Assembly: GCA_032358165.1 (NCBI GenBank)
Contig: JAALGY010000032.1
Coordinates: 1,798,001-1,862,000 of the forward strand
DNA: 64,000 nucleotides
DNA from: Diplosphaera chodatii
Lineage: Eukaryota; Chlorophyta; Trebouxiophyceae; Prasiolales; Stichococcaceae
Reading direction: 5' to 3'
Shown here piece after piece: positions 10,773 through 21,905 of the stretch. Each line of letters starts with the position of its first letter. Position 1 is the stretch's first letter. The position numbers were made by a program, and so were the translations under genes. Under the pieces are notes generated by a model. It had not been told where the DNA came from. It did not search any database and saw only the letters and a list, made by a program, of their open reading frames with translations.

Positions 10773-12471
10773 AGCCGCCGTGCTGCTGGCTGTAGCCGCC
10801 GCCCTGCTGCTGGTGACCGCCCTGCTGCTGGTAGCCGCCCTGCTGTGGCTGGCTCTGGTACCCACCATGCTGCTGCTGCTGGTAGCCACCACTCTGATGA
10901 GGTGCGCCGCCGCCGCCGCCCTTGCTCAGCAGCTCCGGGTAGCAGGTGCCGATCTTGTCTGCAGCCAAGTATGGACACGTTCCAGCAGCATTCACTGCTG
11001 GATTGAGGAAGTGCTGCGGAGAATGGCTAGACGCTTCGAAGGAAGGTGAGTACACAAGCACAGGCTCTACAGGGAGGCCGTCACCTCCTTTGTTGCTGCG
11101 GATGCGGTAGGCTTTGATGAGGACCTGGAAGTCGTCCAACTGAACCACGTTCTCCTCGCCGCCGCCCAGGAAGCACATCGTATACAAAGCCAGCTCGAAC
11201 TCGGGTGTGCTGCCCATGAAGATAGAGCTCACGGCCTTGGTTTGGCCCCACCAGCCTGCCAGTGAACAGGCTCTGCGGTGTGTGCATGTGCCACCAGCCC
11301 TGCGCAGCCTGTTGCTACTGTCTTCACAGACCGTGCAGGACGGAGGCTGTCAGATGCGCCCTCGGTCCAGCATGTTGCGTCAGCTGCTCACCAAAGTGCA
11401 CGCTGAGGACGCGGTCCTCTGGGCTGGCCTTCGGACCGGATTTGGGATGTAGGTAGCCTCTGTACTCCAGGTTGCCATTGCGTCCTTCGAGGTGGTATTG
11501 GATCCAGCTGTGCAGACCCTGTTTTCAGCATGTCAAGCACGTGTCAAGGCAACATCCATTGTGACCTTCTGCGCTGCGAAGGTGGGTGCACAGGTCGCGG
11601 ACCTGTGGTGCGATCGTTATGTGAATCGCTTCACACTGGCATCTTGTCTGCCCACCTTGACCTGGCCATTGTCACTCTCGCCCAGGAACACGTGCTCGAA
11701 GCCAGAAGAGTCGTTCTGCACCTCCCGACGGTACAGGCTGAACCACATCTGCACAAGCGCGGCCTTGAACTGCTGTGGGTCACTACCTGCGACGATGGTC
11801 CCAGGAATATCAACTCGACGTCGTCACTGCAGTCGTGCGACAGCATTGTCAGCCGCTGCTCTGCGGAGGTGTGCCGTGCTGCTCTGCATGAAAGCGCACC
11901 GATGAGCTGTCTGCTGGAGAGCCAGCGGTGCGCATACTGCAAGCAGGGTGTCGCCATGCATGCGTCCAGGAAGTCGGACTGCTCGCGCAGCTCATTGGGC
12001 CCGACTGTCTCGGCAGTACCAGTCACCCTGCAGAGCTCAGCAGCAGCCTGGCAACTGTACCGGATCATGCAGCAGTGCGTTAAGACTATGCTGATGCACG
12101 TGTGACATGACATGGTGTTGCGCGACCCTCACCGCTTGAAGTTGTCCAGCAGGCTGAAGAATAGACGGAATGTAGGGCGTTGGAACACTTGGGGGTTGAC
12201 ATTGATTATCAGCGGCCCCAGGCGCTGACCCTGCCGCTCAGCCTGGCTGCGGGTCGCCTAATCAAGGCCCCGAGCACACGATCGTCCAGGTGATGAAGGC
12301 TGGTACACATGAACACATATACCTGTGCCTCGTACATGAGCTGCATGTGCAAAGTTGAGTCAGGCGATGCACCTGCAGATCGACGGTGTAGTCTACACCG
12401 TAGTTCAGGCGGCTGGAGTCCAGACGCGCCAGCTCACTGACCGCCGATGACAGATCGCCGCCCACCGTCAT
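10402..12471 (-). CDS. EndoU-family poly(U)-specific endoribonuclease with Gln/Gly/Tyr-rich tail
   Basis: Six exons close in phase: 12471-12373, 12257-12133, 12027-11900, 11813-11656, 11518-11392, 11255-10402, giving 496 residues. Residues 1-290 match the XendoU fold: GDLSSAVSELARLDSSRL; NVNPQVFQRPTFRLFFSLLD; AETVGPNELREQSDFLDACM; FKAALVQMWFSLYRRE; then SSGFEHVFLGE (first catalytic His), GLHSWIQYHLEGRNG (second His), WWGQTKAVSSIFMGSTPEFE (likely catalytic Lys) and DKIGTCYPELL closing the domain. These Mn2+-dependent enzymes cut RNA at uridines. After the domain comes about 110 residues of GGYQQQ-type repeats with a run of nine Gln, then a hydrophobic C-terminus. The start could instead be the in-frame ATG at 12531, adding 20 residues. 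Confidence 0.93.
10744..10770 (+). repeat. (CTG)9 trinucleotide run
   Basis: Nine CTG units in a row, read as CAG on the minus strand, encode the longest Gln run in the EndoU tail. Imperfect CTG/CCG-rich repeats extend from about 10640 to 10910. Confidence 0.9.
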
Positions 12472-12828
12472 CTTCCAGACACTGATATACCGTGGCGCGC
12501 GCTCTGGTGATGAGATAGCGCTTGTCAGCAAGCAGGATCCGCAGAGTGCATGCAGCGCTGGTTTGGCCTTGACTACTTAGCACACGGCGGCCCGACGACC
12601 AGCGATCGAGCTGTCAACAACAGAATAGCGTTGCAATTGTGGCAACGCACAAGTAACACATGCAGCTATCTTCTCGGCTGCATGCCAGCTGTGCATGCTT
12701 GCATCAGCAGTTGATCTGGTACATGCAGTCACGCATGCCACGTGCCATGTCGCAGTTTGCAAGACGTGCTGCTCCTGATGCAGGGTGATGTAGAGCACGT
12801 TCGCGGGCATGGCGTGAGACAACAGAGG
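12472..12828. other. Short divergent promoter region (EndoU / GON4L-like)
   Basis: About 360 bases between the two divergent start codons, so the promoters must share or overlap. An upstream in-frame ATG for the plus-strand gene lies at 12778. No clear TATA box. Confidence 0.45.
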
Positions 12829-15800
12829 ATGACGGAGGCTGATCCGGATGCTGCATCGGTGCAGCAGGGGGCACCCTCGGATGCTGGGTCCATTGCTGAC
12901 AGCGATGACTCCGACTTTGAGGTCGGGGCGTCGTCTGCATCGGCTTCTGACTCTTCATCCTCTGAGGAGGATCAGCAATCGAGGTCGCGACACGTCCAGC
13001 GGCTACATCTGCAAGGTGGTGACATTTCAAACTGCTGTAAACAGCCTACGGCGGCGGCACATGCAACGCCATTGCATCTGTTAAACGTTGAGCTGCACAG
13101 CAAGCGACAGGTTGTGGCGCAGGGGAGGACGGAGGTCTGTCACTTCCGGAGCATGAGGAGGAGCTGGACGATGCAGACCTGGAAAGCTCCGACGAGGTGG
13201 GTGCCATGCTGTGGGCCCGCCACATTCCTGACGTGACCCCTTGGTGCCGTTGTCGGTTTGTGCTGAGACTCAAGAGCTGTGCCGCAGGACATCCGTAGCG
13301 ACGCGGATGGCCCAACACACACGCAGCACAGCACAGCGCCCACTGAGGGGGATGCTGTGGACAGCCAGCCGACTCAGCCTGTGCCGGCAGCGCCTGCAGT
13401 ATCAGCGGCGGGTGAGCAGGCACAGGAACGGCAGCAGCCACAGAGCCAGCAGCGCCAGCAGCCGCAAAGCTTCGGCGTGGATGGCGTTGGTGAGTGCCGG
13501 CACAGCATGCCCACAGCTCTTCAGGAGGTGCACTGCTGTGGTGAGCTCTGAGCCTTTGACCTTGACGGGCAGAGCAGGCGCTTGGCCAGTGAGGCATCGC
13601 ATGTGGCGGCAGGTGGAGAGGAGGTGGCACGCGGCGGCAGCGATGCAGCGGAGGACGCGGTGGCGCGGCGCACGAGGGCGCAGCAGAGCCTGCTGGAGTA
13701 CGACCTGGAGGACCTGGAGGCGCTGCTGCAGGGGGGGGCGGAGGACGCCCAGGCGCAGGAGGACGCCGAGTACGAGGCCTTCATCCAGGTGGGCCCACTT
13801 GATCATGCACCTCGCGTGCAGACAGCCAGTCTGCCTGCTGCCAGCTGTGCATCCAGCATCGCCTGAGCCTGCTTGAGTCTGCTGTGCCCGTGACGCCCCT
13901 TGATCAGCTGCCAGCTAAAGCACGGCAGCCCGCAGCGGCACCTTGACGCGCTGCACTGTCACATGTGCAGTCGGTGCTGGCGCCCTCGCCGGAGCTGGGC
14001 GTGCTGCCGGAGGACGACGATGAGGACAACGACTTTGTGGTGGACCTCGATGAGATCCTGGCAGCCGCCACCCAGGAGGAGGCGGCCCAGCAGGAGCAGG
14101 CAGGCGAAGCAAGCTTCCTCGTGACTGTGGTTTGCATCCAGCAAAGCCCCCATGTAGCTCAACCTTGGAGCTGGCCTGTCTAGCCGTGGGTATCACATGT
14201 TGTCTCGTTTCTCTTGCTCCACATGACACTGCCACCGTGAGTGCAGCAGGTCCGGCAAACTCGGCTGCGCAGCCAGCATGACCAGATGGCGGCGCAGCAG
14301 CAGCCCGAAGGCCCTGTGACCAACATGCAGCTGGCAAAGCTGCATCAGCAAATTAGTCAGCACACGCAGCTGCTCATGCAGGTGCTTTTGTCAAGCTGCA
14401 CCATCTCCTGATGCGACAATGACTCGAGGTGACCCATGCGCTTCCTGAAGTCCGTGTGATGTTGGCACCTTCACCTGTGCAGTCGTACGCCCGGACATCC
14501 GTCAGCCCACAGCATCTGCATGCCGCGGCTGTTGCCCGTGCGCTGCTTTTTGCACTCGCACAGCGCCGGCAAGAGCAGCTCATCACACGGCAGGTCAGCA
14601 TTCCAGGAGCTGTCACCTTGTTGCCACGGGCTGTCAAATGTGCATCCAGCAACTGTGCGTTCTTTCTGGTCACCCACAGCTGTGAGCTCGTGCACAGGCG
14701 CGGGGCCTGCCGCCATTCATATGCGGCGGCGGCAGCATGCAGTCTGTGATGGACGTCGCGCTGCTGCACTGTGTGCCCGGCTTCCTGGCGGACATGGACT
14801 CTGTCCTGCTGCAGCCTCGGGTGACCGTCGCTGGGTCTGACTTCAGTGCATGACCACTTTCTGCAGAGGACAGATATTGCTTTCAATTGCTGCGATTTGC
14901 CAGACTGACGTGCCGGCAGCATCTATGAACCCGTTTGCAACCTGATCTGCAGCCGCCGCCGGTACCCCAGATGCCGAGGGCGCATGGCTTGCCGCCGCCC
15001 CCGCCGCCGCCGCCACCCGCTGTTGCAGGCGTACTGGACCGCTTCTCCAGCCTGCTGGACCCGCAGCTCAGAGCCACGACCCTGGTGTGGCTTCTCTGAT
15101 GCTCAGTGGAGCCCTCTGCTGCTCGCACTTTGTGCAACATGCGGGTTGCAACACTTTGGGTGGACACATACAGCGCTTGGCAGCCGTGGCCCGACCGTCA
15201 GCAAGGGGTTGCATTGCAGGGCGTGTCTACAATGCGGGACGGCGCGGCGTGGTCGTCCTGCGACGACGTGCTGCTGGGTATGGGGCTGCTGAAGTGGGGC
15301 CAGAACCACGGCGCAATCGCCGCCGACCTGCTGCCGGGGTACACCCCGTCGCAGGTGGCGCAGCGCGTGCTGGAGCGCACCCACCGCAACCGCGCCGCCA
15401 ACCCCGTCAAGGTGGTCGCCAGAGCAGCGCTGGGGTGCCTAGTCCACCTGCCTTGCAGCAGCCTCATCCATCGCTCAGCAACGTTTTGCATGCGTCGTGG
15501 TTTAACCAATGGTGCTGTGGGATTTGCATGACAGAACATGATCATGCTTGCTGCTGCAGGATGCAGCTGAGCGCATCCGGGGCCCCTTGCTCCCGCACGA
15601 GGTGGTGCTCATCTGCCGCGGCGTGCGCGAGTGCCCGCTGACTGCCGATGGTGACATCCAGTGGCCCGTCATCAGCCGCATGCTGCTGCCACACAGGTGC
15701 GCAACGGCTTTGTAGCTGGCCAAGTTCGTTAAGGAGCATGACGCTCGCACTAGTCCTGTTGTCTCGGGGTGCAGACACCTGACAGTAGTGCTGTATTGTC

Positions 15801-18800
15801 TCTGCAGGTCAGCGACTCTGCTGGCGAAGCTGTGGAGCGACCTGTGTGAAGCGCGCGGCGGCATGCCAGAGCTGCCAGGTGCAGTATAAACTCGTGCCGG
15901 GAGTGTCATCCTGCCTATCTTGCTCGCACATATGGCTGCTTCTGTGCTGCGAACACTCGGCTGAAGTTGGTGCACACAATGTAGGGATAGCCATCACGGC
16001 AGATTTCGTGGCAGCCGCTGCCCAGATGCGGCAGGAAGCAGAGGCCAGCGCAGCACTTGCAGCGGCGGCGGGGGCCGCGGCCGCCGCCAGCAAGCCGGCC
16101 AGGCGACGGCAGCCACGCAGGCCCGCCCCCAGGCAGTCTGACCAGCCTGTAGTCGCGGCAGCCCAGCACCCTGTTGGAAGCACCGTGCCACGTGTTGAGA
16201 GCGGCCTGCCTGCCGGCGCTGGGGTGGCAAGTGGTGCGCAGCCAGTGCAGCTGCAGCCAGGCAGAGGCCATGGCAGGGGGCGCACACGCCGTGGCGTGAC
16301 GGCAGCACCAGCACCGCAGCCAGCAGCAGCTGTTGTCGCCGCGATGCCGCTGCCACAGCAGTGTGAGCAAGCACCACTGCCGCTGAGGCAGCAGCACAGT
16401 CCGGTGCGCCCGCCTGCGCCTGGGGTCTCGGACGCGGCAGTTGTGCCGCCCAGCAGCACACCCACACAACGGCTTGTAAAATCACCCGGCCCTGCCCTGC
16501 TGCCGCACCCCGGGGTGCCAGAGAGTTCTATTGCAGAGCGATCAGGTACACTGTGGATGATGTTCACCCAGAAACATGCCCAACCTACGTGCAAGTGTGA
16601 CGAGGGCTTGCTTGCACCATACAAAGAGCTCCGCAGATCGTTCGAAAACTTCCATTGTATGTCTTGCAGCACCTGCAGCAAGCAGCGGCCGGCACCAGTG
16701 TCCATCAGCGGCGGTGGCCATGCACAGGCCGTGCAGCCCACAGGCGGCAGCACCACCATCGCCAACGCAGCCAGCAGACTCGGAGTCCATGTCAGAGGGT
16801 GACCAGGAGTACAGGCCGCCCGCTGCGGCTGCTGCAGCCAGAGCGCAGCCAGAGGCGTCAGCAGCAGTGCCAGCGCCGCCACTGGATCCTGCAGCACAGG
16901 CCGCCACCCAGGCGGCACTGCAGCGGGCCGCTGGCGCATCCAGTCGGCCGCAACGCGCTTGGATGCAGTCACCCTCCGGCCAGCTGGCATCTGCCCCACA
17001 GCAGCAGCAGCGACAGCACCCGGCTTCTGCTCTGCGGGAGATCGCCCAGCTCGGCGGGGTTCCAGACGCTGGTGCGCCTGCGTCAGCCAGTGCGAGCTCG
17101 CGGCTGCCGCTGCGGGGCCAGGGCCTACGGCAGCCGCTGCTGGACACGGTGCCACCACCGCGGCCTGCCAATGGTGTGGCATGCGCACGGCCTGGTGCTC
17201 CTGGCGTCGCATCCAATGCCAGCCGGAACATTGCAGACCAGCAGCGGACCCTGGCTCTGGACGCCGCAGCCCAGGACCTGCTGCGCATCAGGGGGACCAG
17301 CGGTCTGGGCACTCCGCCTGCAGAACAGGCCAGCCGTAAGAAGCAGGCCGCAGCGCACAAGCCACGGCAGGCAGTCAAGCGGCCGCGGCGCAACCCGGTG
17401 CCGGCCAGAGCGCTGCCGGCCTTTGAGCAGGAGGCGCTGCCTGCGTCAGCCTCCAGCGGGGATGCCGCATCGCCGGGCAGGCACGCCTCTGGGGGGCCTC
17501 GCGCCGCCGCGTCAGCACCCCAGCAGCCCCTCCACGGTAGGCAGGAGCTGCGAAATGCTCCCGGCGCGTGGCCCGCCCCAGCAGGCGAGCTGCCGCGATT
17601 CGACCTGGAGGAGCTGCCCATGTCCTCCTCAGGCGACGACCAGCCTGGCGCACCCTGGCAGGGTGCCCACAGACCTGGCCAGGTGCATCCAACCTGACGG
17701 TCTCCTTCGCAACTGCAGGCTGCAGAGCATGGTCCCTCGCTGCTCATCGCCTTACGGAAGTGCATCGTGAAAGCCGAACAAGGCAGTGAGCAGTGCGAAC
17801 ACTGGATGCTGTCAGCCAAGCAAAGGTCGATCGTTGATGCAGGTGGCGAGGGACCTGGGCGGCGACGCTGCAGCTGCAGCGCTCATCCTCAATGAGCTGT
17901 CCAATGACCGCAGCATGCCACTGGACACCTCGCCTCGGGCCGCCAACCCAGCTCACCAGCAGCGCAGCCAAGATGGCGGCGGCAGCAAGGTGGTGTTCCA
18001 CCGCGAGGCACTTGCTGACTCGGACGACAGCGCCGGCACCCTGACCAATTCGGGTACCGCAGCAGCACCGCTGGCTGCCACCACCCAGACGGTCAGCACA
18101 GTGCCGGAGAGCAGCCTGCAGCACTCGACGGCGCCAGCCTCGCGGCAGGAACAGCAGTCTGACATAGATCGTGCAGCAGCCACTGCGCAGCGGTCGCCGT
18201 CAGCTGGGCGAGCATTTGCACAGCGGAAAGGCACCACAGCCAAGGAGACACTCGTCAAGCGCAGCAGTGCTGCCGTCAACACCGCAAGCCCCTCTTCAGA
18301 TGCACAGCAGGCTAATGGATTGATTCCTGAAACTGGAGCTGGCACCACAGCGCCACTGCGACAGAAGCCCGCAACCGCAGCAGCGTGGTCATCTTCTCCC
18401 TCAGCAAGCACAGCGCGGCTCCCATGCATAGCGCAGCTCCAACATGAAGCTCCTGGCAAGACAGCAGAGGCCCATGCTGCCCCTGTGGCCCGGCTGCCTG
18501 CGTCTGCAGCACCCGAACCACCAGCAGCTGTTGCCGCAGGATCACGCAAACCTCAGCATCAGCAGGATGCAGCAGCGACATCAGGAGCTGTGTCAGCCGC
18601 ACCACAGCTGCAGCCTGCGCGTGCGTGGGCGCTTTCAGAGGACCGTCTTGTTCTTCGGGACCTGATGGTGGCGTTCAAGGGCAAAGGCCCGCCACTCCAC
18701 GCATTGCAGGAGACCGCAGCAAGGTTATCAGCAGATGGCGCTGCATGCAGCACTGACTGTGTGCAGCAGCGCCTCGAGTTTTTGACGGCAGAGTTTAGGA

Positions 18801-18820
18801 AGCGCAGGCAGGGGAAATGA
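12829..18820 (+). CDS. GON4L-like nuclear protein with Myb/SANT domain
   Basis: A long multi-exon gene. It opens with an acidic Ser/Asp-rich region (MTEADPDAAS...DSDDSDFEVG), then an exon at about 13575-13785 with RRTRAQQSLLEYDLEDLEAL and an acidic exon at about 13970-14110 (EDDDEDNDFVVDLDEIL). A helix LAKLHQQISQHTQLLMQ at about 14328-14380 matches the QLL helix of GON-4-like proteins. LLHCVPGFLADMD and FSSLLDPQLRA follow, then the Myb/SANT exon at 15231-15411 (WSSCDDVLLGMGLLKWG...NRAANPVK). After AAERIRGPLLPHE come more than 700 residues of Ala/Pro/Gln-rich sequence. A second short SANT-like helix region ends the protein (WALSEDRLVLRDLMVAFKGK...EFRKRRQGK). The order resembles animal GON4L and plant homologues, which are chromatin-associated transcription regulators. 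The start could be 12778; internal exon edges are approximate. Confidence 0.75.
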
Positions 18821-19196
18821 GTGAGGGTGCCCAGGCGCATTCATCAGATAGTGTTGTGGAACACAGAATCATCGGCAGGCATTTGAACAATGCAGTGGTA
18901 ATGTTTGTGGTTTGCAAGTACCTGATCCTAATTGTCGCTAAGGTGTCAGCAAAGTCAGCACAAGATCCTGGTATGCTGCAAAGAATTACAGGAGAAACCA
19001 CCACTCTGCCACTCTGCTCATGTAGCACGATGACACGATGTGCTTAATGGCCTCAGCATCTCTGAATGTACCTGAGTCGTCATGCTCACACCAATTCACA
19101 CAAGTACAGCATTGTGGTAAGTACAAAGCCCCGTATGAAAATGCGGGTGGACACCCAGCGTTGCTTCCCCTTGCCGCAGGCGGCGATCATGACACG
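18821..19196. other. Convergent intergenic region
   Basis: Between the stop codons of the GON4L-like gene (+) and the cyclotransferase-like gene (-). It must hold both 3' untranslated regions. No other structure seen. Confidence 0.5.
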
Positions 19197-21446
19197 TTAC
19201 GAGCCACGTCCAAATATGTGCGACAGCACATTATTGTGGCACCACCAGACCGCGGACATGATGTGCTGTATGATCACATGGATGTAGAAGCCGTCGAGCT
19301 TGTGGCGCAGCACAAAGCGGTATGCCAGCAGCGCTGCCGCGACCGTGCCCCCCGCTGCAAACATCATTGCTACCACAACATAGGAGCCTATGAGCTGGCC
19401 CCACGTCTCTCGCCTGTATGGTTGCAGCTCCTGGAGCCAGTTCTGATAGCTGGTGTCTATGCCGGAGGCGGCAATGCCGACCCGCACAATCTCCAGGTAC
19501 CGCTCGCTGGGGTGCGCAAAGCCCAGCGTGGGGCAGGTGCGCGAGCAAGGGTGGGTAGTGAACCCCAGCGCCTGCACGGTGCTGCCGTCGTACAGCGTGC
19601 ACGTCATCTCCTCGAGGCTGCACACGAGAGCACGGCACACAGTCAGAGAAAGCATGCCAAAGGATCAAAGCCACCAGTGTGGTGTCATGCCATCTGTCAC
19701 GGACTGACAGAGGCGCAGCATGATGGGACAAACACGCCAATTTGTAGGACACTGAGACAGGTGCGGCTGAAGCTGAGTGTAAGCTGTGTTTATAGATTAT
19801 AGACTTGAAGAGATGTAGGCGGAGTCCTCACTTGTAGCCCATCTTCTGATTGCCGCCGCCCCCCTCTGTGATCTGGATCTGCTTCATGTCGTGCTCGCTG
19901 ATCTGGTGCACAACACCATGCAGCTCTGGCCGCCCGCTTGGTCCTTTGTACTTCCTGCGAACCAGGGGATCAGACTTTGCTGCAGCTCTCTGTAATTTGT
20001 GGTCGGCAGGCCCTGCAGGGCTGATGCCCGTGCAGCTACCACCGCAGGACGGTACTTCATGCAGCAGCAGGTTGTGACAGGCCCACCGAGTTGCCACAGG
20101 CATGGGCGCCTCGCCGAGCAGCAGGCTGCCCAGCCAGACCATCCCGCGCCACAGGAGTACTGTCGGCGAAGCCCTGGCCTCGACTGTGCCGCTGGACCTG
20201 CCATTCTTGGCAGTGCTGCCCTTTCTGCTGCCGCTCTTGCCGCTGCCGCCCTTGCTGGCGTGGCTGCCATGCACGACCGTGCCATTGACCTTCGTCGCAC
20301 TCGCTGTGACACCGTTCGCTGCGGGAGCGGCGGTCTCCTCTGCTGCCGCTGCGGCCTTGACCGCTGTCTGGGTCCCGGGCTGCAAACTCCCTGCCGTGCC
20401 GTTGCTAAGCGGGGTTGCGGAACCAGTACTGCCATTGACCTCCTCCGCTGTGGCAACGTCCTCTGCTAGTGCAATTGTGCAGAAGCTGGGCTCCCTGCAT
20501 GGTCATGCGCTGGGATTTAGATCCAGCCAGCTTGGGCCACTTTGGACATGTGCCATGCTTTGCCCTGGCAACACCTGCACTCCACAGCACGTGCATCCAC
20601 CCACCAGTACGGCAGCCCTCGGTGGTTGAACGTGAGCTCGTAGCCCTCGATGCGGCAGGGCATCGACTTGCGTGGCTTCACGTTCCGCCGCCCTTCCAGC
20701 ACCTGCCAACCCAGAGCGGCCACGTCAGCAGCTGCAGGAAGCTGATGCATGTAGGCGTAGGCACAACCCAGGATCTCTGGAACTGTCGCCATTGCAGCCT
20801 GCGGCTGAGTCAAAGCCTGGCGCACGCTTACATCCTTGTTGCAGTTGCTGCCGATGGCCACATGGTACAGCAGCTTGTCTGTGTCCGCATCCTTTACACT
20901 CGCAGCCCGCCGGCTGTAGTCCACATTGCCCTGAATAATGCCCCACAGCTTGGCTGTGGCCCTGCAGTGCATGAATTACGCGACGCTGACAACAGTGCAC
21001 CTGCATGCCGTGCACGCTTGGGAGCGGTCACAACACGCACATGCTCATGTCCCCTGCTACGCACCATGCGGGGGACATGACAGCATCTGAGGTGTGGCTG
21101 CCTGCGATCCTCGTATGCGATCGACGACTGAAGCAAGCGCGAGCAAGACCCAATGGCACGGACAGCGCCTCACCAGCGTATGGGCTTGGGTGCAGCCGCT
21201 ACACCTGTCCAAACCTTCGGCGCCGGCCGCTGCAGCAACCACAGCGCCGCCAACAACCTGTCTCAGCAACACACCGCATGTCATGACTTTCACGCTGCCG
21301 GATCTGCATCTAGAAAACAACCTGCGCATGCCTGCAACAGGGACCCAAACTTACGTCAGGACCCCGGGCATCAGGAACGGGTTGCACAGGCCCAGGACGA
21401 TGCACGCCCCCACTGCAGCCCTGAACGCTTCCCCTCGCTCCTTCAT
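19197..21446 (-). CDS. Gamma-glutamylcyclotransferase-like protein with C-terminal membrane segment
   Basis: Five exons close in phase: 21446-21355, 20961-20832, 20702-20605, 20494-19832, 19617-19197, for 467 residues. It starts with a hydrophobic stretch (VGACIVLGLCNPFLMPGVL). The cyclotransferase fold follows: LLYHVAIGSNCNKDVLEGRR, MPCRIEGYELTFNHRGLPYW, EPSFCTIAL, then HGVVHQISEHDMKQIQITEG with the Glu expected for catalysis, GYNLEEMTCTLYDGSTVQAL, and PSERYLEIVRVGIAASGID. The family releases 5-oxoproline from gamma-glutamyl compounds such as glutathione derivatives. Two oddities: a low-complexity Ala/Gly/Ser/Lys insert of well over 100 residues within the fold, in exon 4; and a C-terminal membrane segment (LIGSYVVVAMMFAAGGTVAA) followed by a His-rich tail. 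An unnoticed intron inside exon 4 would shorten the insert. Confidence 0.86.
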
Positions 21447-21905
21447 ACTGTGCAGCCAAACTTGCACAGCCAAGGATCTGCGACCTTGTCCGGTCTTTAT
21501 ACGCTGATAGACGGGCTGCCAACTCTCACTGCTCCGCTAGCTTTTGCTTTGTGTCTCAACCTCTCACTTGCACAAATGATCGGCTACCTACTGCAACGTA
21601 CAGGGTATGCACAATCAAATAATGCGGGGAGAGAGCGGAAAGTTTGCCATGCGTTAATAGGACGCTCCGAGTGGTGTCGCACTGTTGAGAGTCCCAAGTG
21701 TACTTGCCCGTGCATCTAGTCATGCTGCTGTGTTGCAGTGGGCAGGAAGACATCCGCATGCGTCAATATCCAGGAAGTTTTCATCGCAAGGCTTTGTGAT
21801 ACGGAATGCTGGAGCACAATCGCTCTGAGGGAGACCATCGCGCATGCGATGCTGATGCATGAAATGACCAGGATGTGAGGGCCAGGTGCACCAGCTAGAG
21901 TTGGG
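21447..21905. other. Divergent promoter region (cyclotransferase-like / DUF599)
   Basis: About 460 bases separate the two divergent start codons. Only short frames are seen. No convincing TATA box or repeat. Confidence 0.45.

Noticed and set aside
10640..10910. Minisatellite or recombination hotspot at the CTG/CCG-rich stretch
   Set aside because: The repeat stays in frame within the EndoU tail and is explained by Gln/Gly/Tyr codons.
15809..17819. Two minus-strand open frames of 467 and 425 residues (15809-17212 and 16542-17819)
   Set aside because: They are antisense shadows of the GC-rich, low-complexity exons of the GON4L-like gene. No conserved motifs, and the plus strand gives the coherent reading.
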